Made by a program: the position numbers and the translations under genes. 64,000 nt of DNA from Terasakiella magnetica. GTDB taxonomy: Bacteria > Pseudomonadota > Alphaproteobacteria > Rhodospirillales > Magnetospirillaceae. Location of the stretch: contig CACVCF010000035.1 of NCBI GenBank assembly GCA_902729415.1, forward strand, positions 1-64,000, in the 5' to 3' direction. The notes under the pieces are model-generated. The model worked only from the letters and a program-made list of their open reading frames with translations. It was not told where the DNA came from and made no database searches. Below, piece after piece: positions 56,664 to 64,000 of this stretch (its first letter is position 1; each line of letters opens with the position of its first letter).

Positions 56664-57047
56664 ATGCAGATCGAACAGATCCTTGCCCGAAAGGGCTATG
56701 CCGTTCATACCGTCTTGCCCGATTCCAACTTGGCCGATGCATCGCGGCTGTTGATCGAAAAGGATATTGGCGTTCTGGTGTGTACCGATCAAACCGGCGG
56801 TATTGTCGGCATTCTTTCTGAACGGGATCTCGCCCGGGCCCTGGGCCGCCACGGTGCAGAGGCCGCGGGTCTGCGGGTTTCCGATGTTATGACCCGCGAC
56901 GTGGTGGCCTGTGCCGTTTCCGACACCGTCGAATATCTGCTGACCATCATGACTGAAACCCGCTGCCGCCACATTCCGGTGGTGCGCGAGGGCAAGCTGA
57001 TCGGTCTGGTTTCCATCGGTGATCTGGTCAAGGCCCATCTGGTCTGA
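56664..57047 (+). CDS. CBS-domain pair protein
   Basis: A 127-residue protein made of two CBS domains (VHTVLPDSNLADASRLLIEK with GGIVGILSERDLARAL; then VSDVMTRDVVACAVSDTVEY with LIGLVSIGDLVKAHL). Such stand-alone pairs bind adenine nucleotides and act as energy sensors. The ATG at 56664 is preferred over the TTG at 56646. A perfect hairpin follows its stop. Confidence 0.9.
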   Translation: MQIEQILARKGYAVHTVLPDSNLADASRLLIEKDIGVLVCTDQTGGIVGILSERDLARALGRHGAEAAGLRVSDVMTRDVVACAVSDTVEYLLTIMTETRCRHIPVVREGKLIGLVSIGDLVKAHLV

Positions 57048-57055
57048 CAGCTATG

Positions 57056-57085
57056 ATGATGCCCTCCCCCTCTGGAGGGCATCAT
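57056..57085. terminator. Bidirectional hairpin between CBS gene and response-regulator remnant
   Basis: A perfect 12-base inverted repeat, ATGATGCCCTCC / GGAGGGCATCAT, with a six-base loop, nine bases after the CBS stop. It lies between two convergent genes and could stop transcription from both sides, though neither side has a long T-run. Confidence 0.6.
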
Positions 57086-57111
57086 CTTCAAGCCGGAGAT
57101 ACCGCTCGGGC

Positions 57112-57629
57112 TTAAGGGTTCTTCGATTTTTTGAGAAGCTCAAGCGCTTCAGGGTAGTTGAAGGCCTCCGCTGCCCGATGAATTCGATCGGCGGCTTCGC
57201 CCAGCATGACCCGCAAGATCGGTAGAGAGTCCCGGATGGTCCGGTTGGCGGCGATATCATCTCGAGACAGCAGCGTCTCCAACAGAGCAACAAGCTCACC
57301 CTCGGGTAATCCCTCCTCCTTAAGATCCACCGCTCCTCATCCTCGGTGGCGTCCATGGCGGTGACGAAAATCACCGGAATCCGTCGTGCTTCCGGCACAT
57401 GACGCAGACACCGAAGGCACTCGAAGCCATCCACGCCCGGCATCATCACATCCAACAAAATAAGGTTGGGACGGGGATCGGTCACCGCGATCTCGAGGGC
57501 ACGCTGGCCCGAGGGTGCGATACGGACGCGGTAATAGGGTTCGAGGATCTCGCCGAGAATGGTGAGGTTGTCGGGCGTATCGTCCACCACCAAGATGGTT
57601 GGGCGGTCTTGAGCCAGGTCGGAGGTCAT
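57112..57629 (-). pseudogene. Broken response regulator fused to a hybrid-kinase tail
   Basis: The minus strand opens with a normal receiver domain (ILVVDDTPDNLTILGEILEP; phosphoacceptor Asp in LILLDVMMPGVDGFE; FVTAMDATEDEER), which stops matching right after EER at about 57329, before the usual Lys-containing loop. From 57330 a second frame, shifted relative to the first, encodes 72 residues (EGELVALLETLLSRDD, AADRIHRAAEAFNYPEALEL) that look like the C-terminal tail of a hybrid histidine kinase. The pieces are joined out of frame. The simplest reading is a deletion that removed the end of the receiver and anything between. Confidence 0.8.
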
Positions 57630-57737
57630 GAAGGACCCCAGGAGTGAAAAGCGGCCGACAGCCGCCTTTGAACCAAGGCCAACCTAAAGATCTATATCAA
57701 TAAATACTAAAGTTTGGATGGCAGCGCCGCAGTGGGG

Positions 57738-58796
57738 TCAGCGCGCTATCATTTCCGCATCGAAACTCCCTGCGGCGCGAAGGGATTGCAGGATGGAAAT
57801 TTGGTCGAGGGTGGGGATTTCAGCGGCCCGGAGTGCCTTCAGCAGATCGCCCAGGGTGCTGCCCGGCGGCAGGGCCACCATTTGACCGCCGCCTTCGCTG
57901 ACTTCGATTCGGCTTTCTTGTGCCACCACGGTCCTGCCAGTGCTGGAAAATGGCCCCGGTTGAGAGATTCGGGGGGCTTGCGTCACCTGGATGGTCAGCC
58001 CACCGTGGCTGATCGCCACGGGGGCCAGGGGAATGTCATGACCGGAAATAATGCTGCCGCTCCTGGCGTCGATCACCAGCCGGGCGGCGGGGCGATCCGA
58101 TTGCAGCGGCAAGCCTTCGACGGCGGCGATCAGCCCCACCGCGCCATTGGGATAATCGGGGGGAATCCGCACCGTGACACTGGCATTGTCGCGCGCCAGG
58201 GCTACGAAACGCCCCAAGGCGGTGTTGATGGTGTCGGAAAGCCGCTTGGCGGTGGTGAAATCAGGATTGTGCAGCAAGAACCGCACCTCACCGCCCTGAC
58301 CGAGGGATAACGGCAGATCTCGTTCGACCATGGCGCCGCTGGAGATGATTCCCGTGGTGGTGCTGCCCCGACTTATGCTTTGGCCCCGGCTCTGGGCCGA
58401 GATGCCGCCGGTGGCTACCGGACCTGCCGCCACAGCATAGATCTGGCGATCACTGCCTTCCAGGGCGGTTGGAACCAGAATGCCGCCGTTCAGGGACCGG
58501 GCATCACCCACGGCCGCAACGCTGACATCGGCGCGGCTGCCGACCCGTACCCCCGGAGCAAGGCGGACCGTAACCATGACGGCGGCGGTATCGCGTCCTA
58601 CCCGTGCCCCTGGCGTGATGGTGCCGCGTGACGCCAGGGCTGAATCGCCGGTTCCCGCCAATCCCGCCACTGCGCCATAACCGGTAAAGACCGCCTCGCC
58701 CAGATCCTGGACGTTGGCGATATCCTTGATGCGGGATTGCGCCAGCACCGGAACCGCCAGCCCCAGACCCAGAAGGGTGACGAGGGCGAGACGCAC
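57738..58796 (-). CDS. flgI: FlgI-like flagellar P-ring protein (divergent)
   Basis: A 352-residue protein with a signal peptide (RLALVTLLGLGLAVPVLA) and the start RIKDIANVQDLGEAVFTGYG, VAGLAGTGDS of FlgI, continuing AAVMVTVRLAPGVRVGSRAD. The segment after GTGDS that usually contains a helix with LQ-ML-RLGV is shortened (SALASRGTITPGARVGRD), so this is a divergent FlgI. The C-terminus is conserved in length. No other flagellar genes lie nearby. It is preceded by pmbA, with a three-base gap. Confidence 0.82.
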   Translation of the reverse strand: MRLALVTLLGLGLAVPVLAQSRIKDIANVQDLGEAVFTGYGAVAGLAGTGDSALASRGTITPGARVGRDTAAVMVTVRLAPGVRVGSRADVSVAAVGDARSLNGGILVPTALEGSDRQIYAVAAGPVATGGISAQSRGQSISRGSTTTGIISSGAMVERDLPLSLGQGGEVRFLLHNPDFTTAKRLSDTINTALGRFVALARDNASVTVRIPPDYPNGAVGLIAAVEGLPLQSDRPAARLVIDARSGSIISGHDIPLAPVAISHGGLTIQVTQAPRISQPGPFSSTGRTVVAQESRIEVSEGGGQMVALPPGSTLGDLLKALRAAEIPTLDQISILQSLRAAGSFDAEMIAR

Positions 58797-58799
58797 CGG

Positions 58800-60152
58800 C
58801 TACCGCCCGGCCACCGTCAATCCGTCGATGCGGACGGTGGGGCTGTCGATGCCGTGAAGCAGGGTCAGATCGCTGGCGGGGGTGAGGTTGAGGAACATCT
58901 CCTTGAGATTGCCCGCCACCGTCACCTCGCTGACCGGAAAGGCCAGCTCGCCACCGCTGATCCAGAACCCGGCGGCCCCACGGGAATAATCGCCGGTAAC
59001 GCCGTTGACGCCTTGGCCGAACAGCTCGGTGACATAAAAGCCCTCCGGGATGTCGTGGATCATCTCGGCCGGGGTCAGGTGCCCGGCGGCAAGATAGAAA
59101 TTACTGGCCGAGGGTGAAGGCGGCGAACCCGTTCCCCGGCTGGCATGGCCGGTCGAGCGCAGGCCCAATTGCCGGGCCGAGCGCAGATCCAGCAGCCAGG
59201 TGGTGAGAATCCCGTCCTCGATCACCGACCGCCGGGCCGTCGCTACCCCTTCGCCGTCGCAAGGGCGAGAACGCAGGCCGCGGCGGCGATGGGGATCGTC
59301 GATCACCTGGACGCCCGCGGCAAAAACCCGCTGCCCCAGCTTGTCCTTGAGAAAACTGGTGCCGCGCGCCACTCCGGCGCCGTTGATGGCCCCGCTCAGA
59401 CTGCCCAGCAGGCCGCGCGCCACTCGGGGGTCGAGAATGACCGGCACCTGGCAGGTCGCCATCTTGCGCGCCCCCAACCGGCGTACCGCCCGGCGCCCGG
59501 CTTCGGCCCCCACCTCTTCCGCCGCACGGAGATCGGCGAAATGCACCGCCGAGGTATAATCGTAGTCCCGCTCCATCCCTTGGGTGGTATCCCCGGCCAG
59601 AACACTGGCCGATAGCGAGGAATTGGTGACGGAATAGGCATGGGAGAAGCCGTTGGAGGCGACGATGGCGACGCCAGAGCGCCCCCAACCGGCATCGGCG
59701 CCTTCGGAATTGGTGATGCCGGGAACGGCGCGGGCGCAATCCTCGGCCCGGCGCGCCATGTCGATCAGAATTTCGGCGGCGGGCTCGGTGGGGTCGAAGA
59801 CATCGAGATCGGGAAAGCTTTGTGCCAACTGATCGGGATCGGCCAGACCACACCAGGGGTCTTCCGGCACGATCCGCGCCATGGCGATGGCCCGTTCCAC
59901 CGCGTCATTCAAGGCTTTGGGCGATCGATCCGATGACGAAACGAAGGCTTGGCGCTTACCGATCAGCACCCGAAGGCCGATATCTCCGGCTTCGGCGCGC
60001 TCAAGGCGCTCCAATTTTCCCAGCCGCATGCCGACCGAGAGGGAAACACTGTCGATCAAAACCGCGTCCGCAGCCTCGGCTCCGGCTTTACGGGCGCGGG
60101 CGACGAGGTCGTCCAGCAGATCAAGGGCCGAGGAGGGCGGTGGGCCGGACAT
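58800..60152 (-). CDS. pmbA: TldD/PmbA-family metalloprotease subunit (PmbA/TldE)
   Basis: A 450-residue protein of the TldD/PmbA family, which forms a heterodimeric protease that processes modified peptides. The family blocks VSVGMRLGKLERLERAEAGD (in shortened form SLSVGMRLGKLERLERAEAG), MERDYDYTSAVHF and VTGDYSRGAAGFWISGGE are present. The catalytic HExxxH belongs to the TldD partner, which is not in this window. Short spacing to flgI suggests co-transcription. Confidence 0.9.
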   Translation of the reverse strand: MSGPPPSSALDLLDDLVARARKAGAEAADAVLIDSVSLSVGMRLGKLERLERAEAGDIGLRVLIGKRQAFVSSSDRSPKALNDAVERAIAMARIVPEDPWCGLADPDQLAQSFPDLDVFDPTEPAAEILIDMARRAEDCARAVPGITNSEGADAGWGRSGVAIVASNGFSHAYSVTNSSLSASVLAGDTTQGMERDYDYTSAVHFADLRAAEEVGAEAGRRAVRRLGARKMATCQVPVILDPRVARGLLGSLSGAINGAGVARGTSFLKDKLGQRVFAAGVQVIDDPHRRRGLRSRPCDGEGVATARRSVIEDGILTTWLLDLRSARQLGLRSTGHASRGTGSPPSPSASNFYLAAGHLTPAEMIHDIPEGFYVTELFGQGVNGVTGDYSRGAAGFWISGGELAFPVSEVTVAGNLKEMFLNLTPASDLTLLHGIDSPTVRIDGLTVAGR

Positions 60153-60282
60153 GGCGGGAACTCCGTGTTGTGGCTGAAAAGGCTATCCCGGATTTCGATC
60201 CGGCGTAAAGCGCCTCCTTGGCGGTTTGACGTTGTCATGATTGAATCCGTTGCGCCATCCTTGCCCGAGGAGTTCCGATTTC

Positions 60283-60963
60283 ATGCTGTCCGCCCTGTTC
60301 AAGGCCTTCGCCCAACTCAGTGATTTGCGTCTGCGCCGGGTGTTGAAGATTGGAATTCTGGCGGCTCTGGGCTGTTGGGCGGCCCTGGCTTTTACCGCTT
60401 CGCTGGTGGTGCGCCACACCCGGTTCTTCGATGCGGGCTGGGCCGACGCCGGAACCAGCGCCGTCCTTGGCTTGGTGGCGCTTTTACTGCCGATGCTGTT
60501 CTTTTCCGCCCTCGCCACCTTCGTCATGAGCTTCATGCTGGACGGAGTGGCCGAGGTGGTGGAAGCCGAGCACTATCCCGGCCTTCCACCCGCCCGTATC
60601 ATCGCCTGGCCGGAAATGCTGGTCTCGTCGCTGCGCTTTCTGGCGGTCATGGCCCTGGTAACCGCCCTGGCGGCTCCGGTCTATCTGGCGCTGCTGTTCT
60701 TCGGCCTCGGGATCTTGCTCAATTATATGGTGAACGGCTATCTGCTGGGCCGCGAATACTTTGAACTGATCGCCGCCCGCCGCCTGGATGCCTCGCAAGT
60801 CCGGATCATGCGTCACGCCCACATGGGCCGTTTGTGGCTGTGCGGCGCCGTGATCAATCTTCTGTTCCAGATCCCGCTTTTGAACTTGGCGGCGCCCGTT
60901 CTCGCCACCAGCTTCATGATTCATGTATTCCAGTCGTTGCAGCCCGCTCCTGCCTCGGTATGA
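60283..60963 (+). CDS. EI24-domain membrane protein (CysZ-like)
   Basis: A 226-residue protein with about four to five membrane segments. MLSALFKAFAQLSDLRLRRV and YMVNGYLLGREYFELIAARR fit the EI24/CysZ family; in E. coli CysZ imports sulfate, but the motif for this cannot be confirmed. The ATG at 60283 is preceded by CCCGAGGAG. It overlaps the lipoprotein gene. Confidence 0.88.
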   Translation: MLSALFKAFAQLSDLRLRRVLKIGILAALGCWAALAFTASLVVRHTRFFDAGWADAGTSAVLGLVALLLPMLFFSALATFVMSFMLDGVAEVVEAEHYPGLPPARIIAWPEMLVSSLRFLAVMALVTALAAPVYLALLFFGLGILLNYMVNGYLLGREYFELIAARRLDASQVRIMRHAHMGRLWLCGAVINLLFQIPLLNLAAPVLATSFMIHVFQSLQPAPASV

Positions 60964-61409
60964 TGGCGATCATGATTCTTCGTCGCCTGACCCGCCTCGC
61001 CCTTCTCCTGCCGCTTCTGGCCCTGGCCGCCTGTGGCGGCGGCCGTCCTGGCCGCGGGCCGGATTCCGGGCTCAGCTCCTGGCCGCCCGATGGCCCGCCC
61101 GGCGATGACCAATTGGCCATGACCGCTCCGCTGCGTCCGGGCATGCTCAGCCCCGAAGCCTTGAAAGGTCTGTCGGCGGTTCAGGTGGAGCGGGCGCTGG
61201 GTGACCCCAGTTTCCGGCGGCGCGACCCCCCCGCCGAAATCTGGCAGTACCGGGTCAAGGCCTGTACCTTGGACCTGTTTCTCTATGACGAGAACAGCAG
61301 CCGCAAGGTCAGCCATGTGGCGGTGCGCACACCCGGCGGCAATACCATCACCGCCCAGGATTGCCTGGATGAGATCATCGCTCGGCGCAACGGTCCCCCC
61401 ACCAGTTAA
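60963..61409 (+). CDS. Putative lipoprotein
   Basis: A 148-residue protein with a lipobox ending LLALAAC (acylated Cys at residue 24), a proline- and glycine-rich linker (about residues 25-50), and a C-terminal domain like that of small outer-membrane assembly factors of the SmpA type (LSPEALKGLSAVQVERALGD, then AEIWQYRVKACTLDLFLYDE). The start is uncertain among ATGs at 60960, 60963 and 60972, which overlap the stop of the EI24 gene. Function not known. Confidence 0.78.
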   Translation: MAIMILRRLTRLALLLPLLALAACGGGRPGRGPDSGLSSWPPDGPPGDDQLAMTAPLRPGMLSPEALKGLSAVQVERALGDPSFRRRDPPAEIWQYRVKACTLDLFLYDENSSRKVSHVAVRTPGGNTITAQDCLDEIIARRNGPPTS

Positions 61410-61420
61410 ACCTTAAGCCT

Positions 61421-61717
61421 TCAGTGCTGATGCTCGTGACCGCCAAGATCCTCGTCAGGGTGACGGTGTTCGTGCGGCTTCCAGGCATGCTTGGGCTGAT
61501 CATGGTCGTGATCATGGGCCGCTGACCCGGCATGACCATGAGGGTGGCTGTGCTGATGGAGATGCTCGTGGGCGTGGGTATGGGCATGGGCATGGCTGTG
61601 ATTGATATCGCCGTGATCATGGGCATGGACGTGGACATGGGTATGTTCATGGGCGTGGGCGTGTTTGTGTTCGTGCCCCAGCGCGTCTGAATGATCGTGA
61701 TGGTGACCGTCATGCAT
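61421..61717 (-). CDS. Histidine-rich protein, probable metal binding
   Basis: A 98-residue protein of which 38 residues are His, mostly in alternating HxH pairs (HAHAHEHTHVHVHAHDHG, HSHAHAHTHAHEHLHQHSH), and no membrane segment or fold can be seen. The start at 61717 is preferred because GGAG lies eight bases upstream; a longer frame to 61753 exists. His-rich tracts of this kind bind Ni, Zn, Co or Cu ions. A role as a metal store or chaperone is an inference; no transporter or hydrogenase gene lies next to it. It faces an AT-rich gap and a divergent gene. Confidence 0.75.
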   Translation of the reverse strand: MHDGHHHDHSDALGHEHKHAHAHEHTHVHVHAHDHGDINHSHAHAHTHAHEHLHQHSHPHGHAGSAAHDHDHDQPKHAWKPHEHRHPDEDLGGHEHQH

Positions 61718-61753
61718 GGCCGTTGCTCCGCGATCGCAATTTGGCAGGAGCAA

Positions 61754-61997
61754 AGTTTAACAGGCCAGACCATGGTGATGAAGAGGATGATTCAAGCCCG
61801 ACAGGCATTGAAGAGAACAATAAACATAGAAATTAGATAAAATTTTATTGAAAGATTTTACTAAATAACAATGTTTACAACCATTAGACAAACCTTAGTC
61901 ATAAGGTATTTTAGCTCGTTGATCGTATTGTTAATTCTTAACCTTTATCGCACTATAACTCATAAGACTTACAATCAACTGCCGCTGTGAGATCAAA
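61754..61997. promoter_or_regulatory. AT-rich divergent intergenic region
   Basis: This 244-base gap is strikingly AT-rich in its centre (about 61810-61960: runs such as TAAAATTTTATTGAAAG) between the divergent His-rich gene (minus) and the unknown gene at 61998 (plus). I see no clear single promoter but several candidate -10 elements. AT-rich regions like this are favourite targets of MucR-type silencers; one is encoded at 33502. Confidence 0.5.
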
Positions 61998-63179
61998 ATG
62001 GCTAGCGCGATCAACAAGGTCACCGATCCGGGTATCGAGGCCATCCGCAATGCTCTCGAGCGCCCCGTCATCGAGGTATTCCGCCGCGAGATCGCCGCGT
62101 TGAAAACCCTGCCGCGCGCCGCTGCCTATGATGCCGTCATGAATGATCCCAAGATGTTGGATCAATGCTTCCGCCTGTTCCGTGCCCGCCCGGATTTGTT
62201 CGAAGACGTTGTGTTCGACGCCCAGCGCCAGCCCGTAACCACTGACGACAGCCATCTGTCCTGCGGCCGGACCTTGGGTGATGCGGTTGCATTGGTGGTT
62301 CGTGCCTCGGCGCGGCGGTACTTCCGCGCCAAGCTTGATTTCCGCTCCCGCTTCAAGGCCCCCGCCCCCAAGAAGCCGCTGCTTTTCCGTCTGGCGGTGG
62401 CCGTGGGTCTGGCCAAGCCGCCGGTGGTCAAGCCGCCGCCCAAGCAGCATGCCCGCTCGGATGCGCTGTACCGCGCCATCAGCGATTATCTGAAGTTCGA
62501 CTGGCAGGTCCAGCTGATCCCACACTACACCCCCATGAGTCCGGCGATTGTCAGCGATCTCGGCTTGCGGCTTCTGGAGATCCGCGAGGCGGCCGAGCTT
62601 CAGGCTCTGGCCGCACCCGGAAACGTGCCCAAGGATGGGCGCCCGCCTTTGCTGCTGGACGATGCCCGCCGGCTGATGATCCAAGGCCGCGACACCATCG
62701 ATCCTGAAATTTTGTGGCGTGTGGTTCAACAGATGGATCTGGCCCGCCTGTTCCCCAAAAGCGACAGCAATCAGATCCGCCGCGCCGTGGCTCAGGTTTC
62801 CGCCACCCACAGCGATGTGCTGCGAGCCTTGCTGCCGGTCCTGGGCGGTGATATCCGCCGCTTCACCGCCTTCATGATGATCGCCTACACCACCTTCGGC
62901 GAGCAGCGCTTCAAGCAGGAATTCTGCAACGAGTGTCAGGTCTATGCCGCCCGCAAACTGGCGGAACGTCTGGGTGCCACCCCGGCACCGCCACCCTGTC
63001 TGGAAGACATGAAAGCCGCCTATCAGCGTATTCTTGGAACGGCTTATACCGGTGGTGTTGAAACCCCGCAGCCGATCAGTTCGGGAGAGAAGACGCTGCT
63101 GAATGGTCATCCCGAGCTGGCCAAGGCCCTGGACGCCCTGGGTAAGAGCAAGGCCGCACCCTTCTCTATCTCGCGCTAG
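61998..63179 (+). CDS. Conserved hypothetical cytosolic protein
   Basis: A 393-residue protein with no family I can name. It contains no membrane helix or signal peptide. Notable parts: an N-terminal helical region (ALERPVIEVFRREIAALKTL), a basic stretch with several Lys and Pro (PAPKKPLLFRLAVAVGLAKP), and later a four-Cys/His-like cluster only in FCNECQV. Regular coding usage and the long open frame support a real gene. It follows the AT-rich gap. Confidence 0.75.
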   Translation: MASAINKVTDPGIEAIRNALERPVIEVFRREIAALKTLPRAAAYDAVMNDPKMLDQCFRLFRARPDLFEDVVFDAQRQPVTTDDSHLSCGRTLGDAVALVVRASARRYFRAKLDFRSRFKAPAPKKPLLFRLAVAVGLAKPPVVKPPPKQHARSDALYRAISDYLKFDWQVQLIPHYTPMSPAIVSDLGLRLLEIREAAELQALAAPGNVPKDGRPPLLLDDARRLMIQGRDTIDPEILWRVVQQMDLARLFPKSDSNQIRRAVAQVSATHSDVLRALLPVLGGDIRRFTAFMMIAYTTFGEQRFKQEFCNECQVYAARKLAERLGATPAPPPCLEDMKAAYQRILGTAYTGGVETPQPISSGEKTLLNGHPELAKALDALGKSKAAPFSISR

Positions 63180-63286
63180 GGTATTTAGCCCTTTCGGGGT
63201 GCCCCCATGCGGTAGGCACCCACGGCATCCCGGCTCTTGCCCGATGCGCCCGTATTGCGGTCCGCCTCATCAATCCGTCAGCCCCC

Positions 63287-63594
63287 CTATGGGAGAGAGA
63301 CCCCCATCAGGTCCATCCCGATGCGGCAATGGGCCTGGCCAATGGCGTGGGCTGATGCAAGGCATTCTTGATCGAAGCGGCCTCGCTTTCTTTTACCCGT
63401 GCATAGCAAGGTGTCGAGAACACCGCTGAAATGCGGCTCCATGACCGAGACAAAATCAAACAAGGCTGTCGAGGTATTGGCATCCACCTGAAGAAAATCC
63501 ATCGGCAGCAAGCTGCATTGACATCGGTAATCCTCGGTTGGCTGATCAGTGCCAAGCTGATGAAATTTCTCAGGCGTAGGCAGGGGCCATCAAT
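63287..63594 (-). pseudogene. Remnant of a protoglobin-type haem-sensor gene
   Basis: The minus strand carries an open stretch of roughly 100 codons without a good start, ending in a TAG at 63287-63289. Its sequence (DFLQVDANTSTALFDFVSVM, EPHFSGVLDTLL, then GRFDQECLASAHAIGQAHCRIG) resembles the N-terminal globin domain of globin-coupled chemoreceptors or kinases (pattern FWPVxEPxLxGIxDxFY ... RFDQEYVxSxRxIGQxHxRIG). The rest of the domain and any signalling part are missing. The 500-base gap 63180-63683 holds nothing else I can name. Confidence 0.6.
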
Positions 63595-63683
63595 AAGATA
63601 TATGACACCTGTCTAGTTTTCTGGCCATCGTGCTCCTATATTGGTCTGGCCGAATGCCCAGAGTCTCTCCGGGAGATTGTGTA

Positions 63684-64000
63684 TGAAGGAACCCCTGATC
63701 CCTGAGAATGAGGCTTCTCGGCTTGCCGCACTTCATCGCCTTGGCGTTCTGGATACCCAGGCGGAAGAACGCTTCGACCGGATCACCCGGATCGCCAAGG
63801 CCCATTTCGGTGTTGCCGTCGCCCTGGTCAGTCTGGTGGATGCGGACCGGCAGTGGTTCAAGTCCTGCCAGGGGCTGGATGCCTCTGAGACCCCCAGGAA
63901 CATCTCCTTCTGCGGTCATGCGATTCTTCGGGAAGAAGTCTTCGTCGTCACCAACGCCATCAAGCATCCCGATTTTGCCGACAATCCCCTGGTGATTGGT
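63684..64000 (+). CDS. GAF-domain sensor protein, start only (runs off the window)
   Basis: An open frame from the ATG at 63684, with GGGAG eight bases upstream, to the end of the window. The visible 105 residues are a GAF domain of the type found in bacterial histidine kinases and diguanylate cyclases: EASRLAALHRLGVLDTQAEE, FDRITRIAKAHFGVAVALVS, VDADRQWFKSCQGLDASETP, FCGHAILREE. The output domain lies to the right of the window. Confidence 0.88.

Noticed and set aside
61490..61720. Regularly repeated CATG/GTG-rich sequence that might be a CRISPR array or tandem repeat
   Set aside because: The periodicity comes from His codons alternating with Ala, Glu and Asp; there are no spacers of constant length.

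Overview
The window is about 64 kb of high-GC chromosome from an alphaproteobacterium, most likely a member of the Rhodospirillales close to Magnetospirillum. That is an inference from gene content and order (ppsR-oriC-hemE-hemH-hemJ-rho, mnmE-mnmG-rsmG-parA-parB, MucR, olsB-olsA, fur next to miaB-phoH-ybeY-corC-lnt) and from the style of the proteins; no rRNA or magnetosome gene is present to fix the genus. Almost the whole window is densely packed core genome. The foreign-looking parts are the AT-rich left end (an IS630-type end abutting a broken DUF3800 gene) and a small AT-rich patch at 27.2-28.1 kb.

The most important structural element is the chromosome replication origin. The 405-base gap at 9281-9685 between ppsR (minus strand) and hemE (plus strand) carries a perfect DnaA box, several near-consensus boxes and an AT-rich stretch. 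This is the position of the origin described in Caulobacter. Genes point away from it on both sides. Nine to eleven kilobases to the right lie three perfect 16-bp parS sites (18698, 20578, 20649), woven into the start of mnmG, the mnmG-rsmG gap and the rsmG coding sequence, followed directly by parA and parB. The window therefore holds a complete origin plus centromere region.

Layout: 1-871 IS end and DUF3800 remnant; 879-4596 minus-strand XRE regulator, Smr protein, membrane protein, MltA and a Tim44-like protein; 4697-5706 fxsA and secB; 5734-9280 minus-strand run dnaQ-coaE-aroE-maf-ppsR with overlapping ends; 9281-9685 oriC; 9686-13635 hemE-hemH-hemJ-rho; 13707-16652 a small membrane protein, ogt and a YyaL-type protein; 16760-22973 DUF6489, ferredoxin, mnmE, mnmG, rsmG, parA, parB; 23056-27866 assorted genes including a membrane adenylate/guanylate cyclase with a built-in [2Fe-2S] domain; 28141-31901 AmpG-like transporter, alanine dehydrogenase, pyrophosphatase, a VanX-type dipeptidase; 31974-34430 tsaB-rimI, a TusA-like protein, MucR and Fur; 34482-36119 ornithine-lipid acyltransferases; 36182-42062 miaB-phoH-ybeY-corC-lnt and an XRE regulator; 42131-45918 a DUF6165 gene and three tandem family-9 glycosyltransferases; 46030-52455 glnD, murJ, trpS, DUF2333; 52575-57047 a TSUP transporter, TIGR02186 protein, UspA, low-affinity phosphate transporter with its DUF47 partner, CBS protein; 57112-57629 a broken response regulator; 57738-61717 FlgI-like protein, PmbA, EI24 protein, lipoprotein, a histidine-rich protein; 61998-64000 an unknown protein, a globin-sensor remnant and the start of a GAF-domain gene.

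No CRISPR array, tRNA, rRNA or intact prophage was seen. The most unusual observations are the parS sites inside genes, a DnaA box touching the ppsR start, the redox-style cyclase, a duplicated glycosyltransferase that has lost its GD loop, the extreme histidine-rich protein, and two decayed sensory genes.
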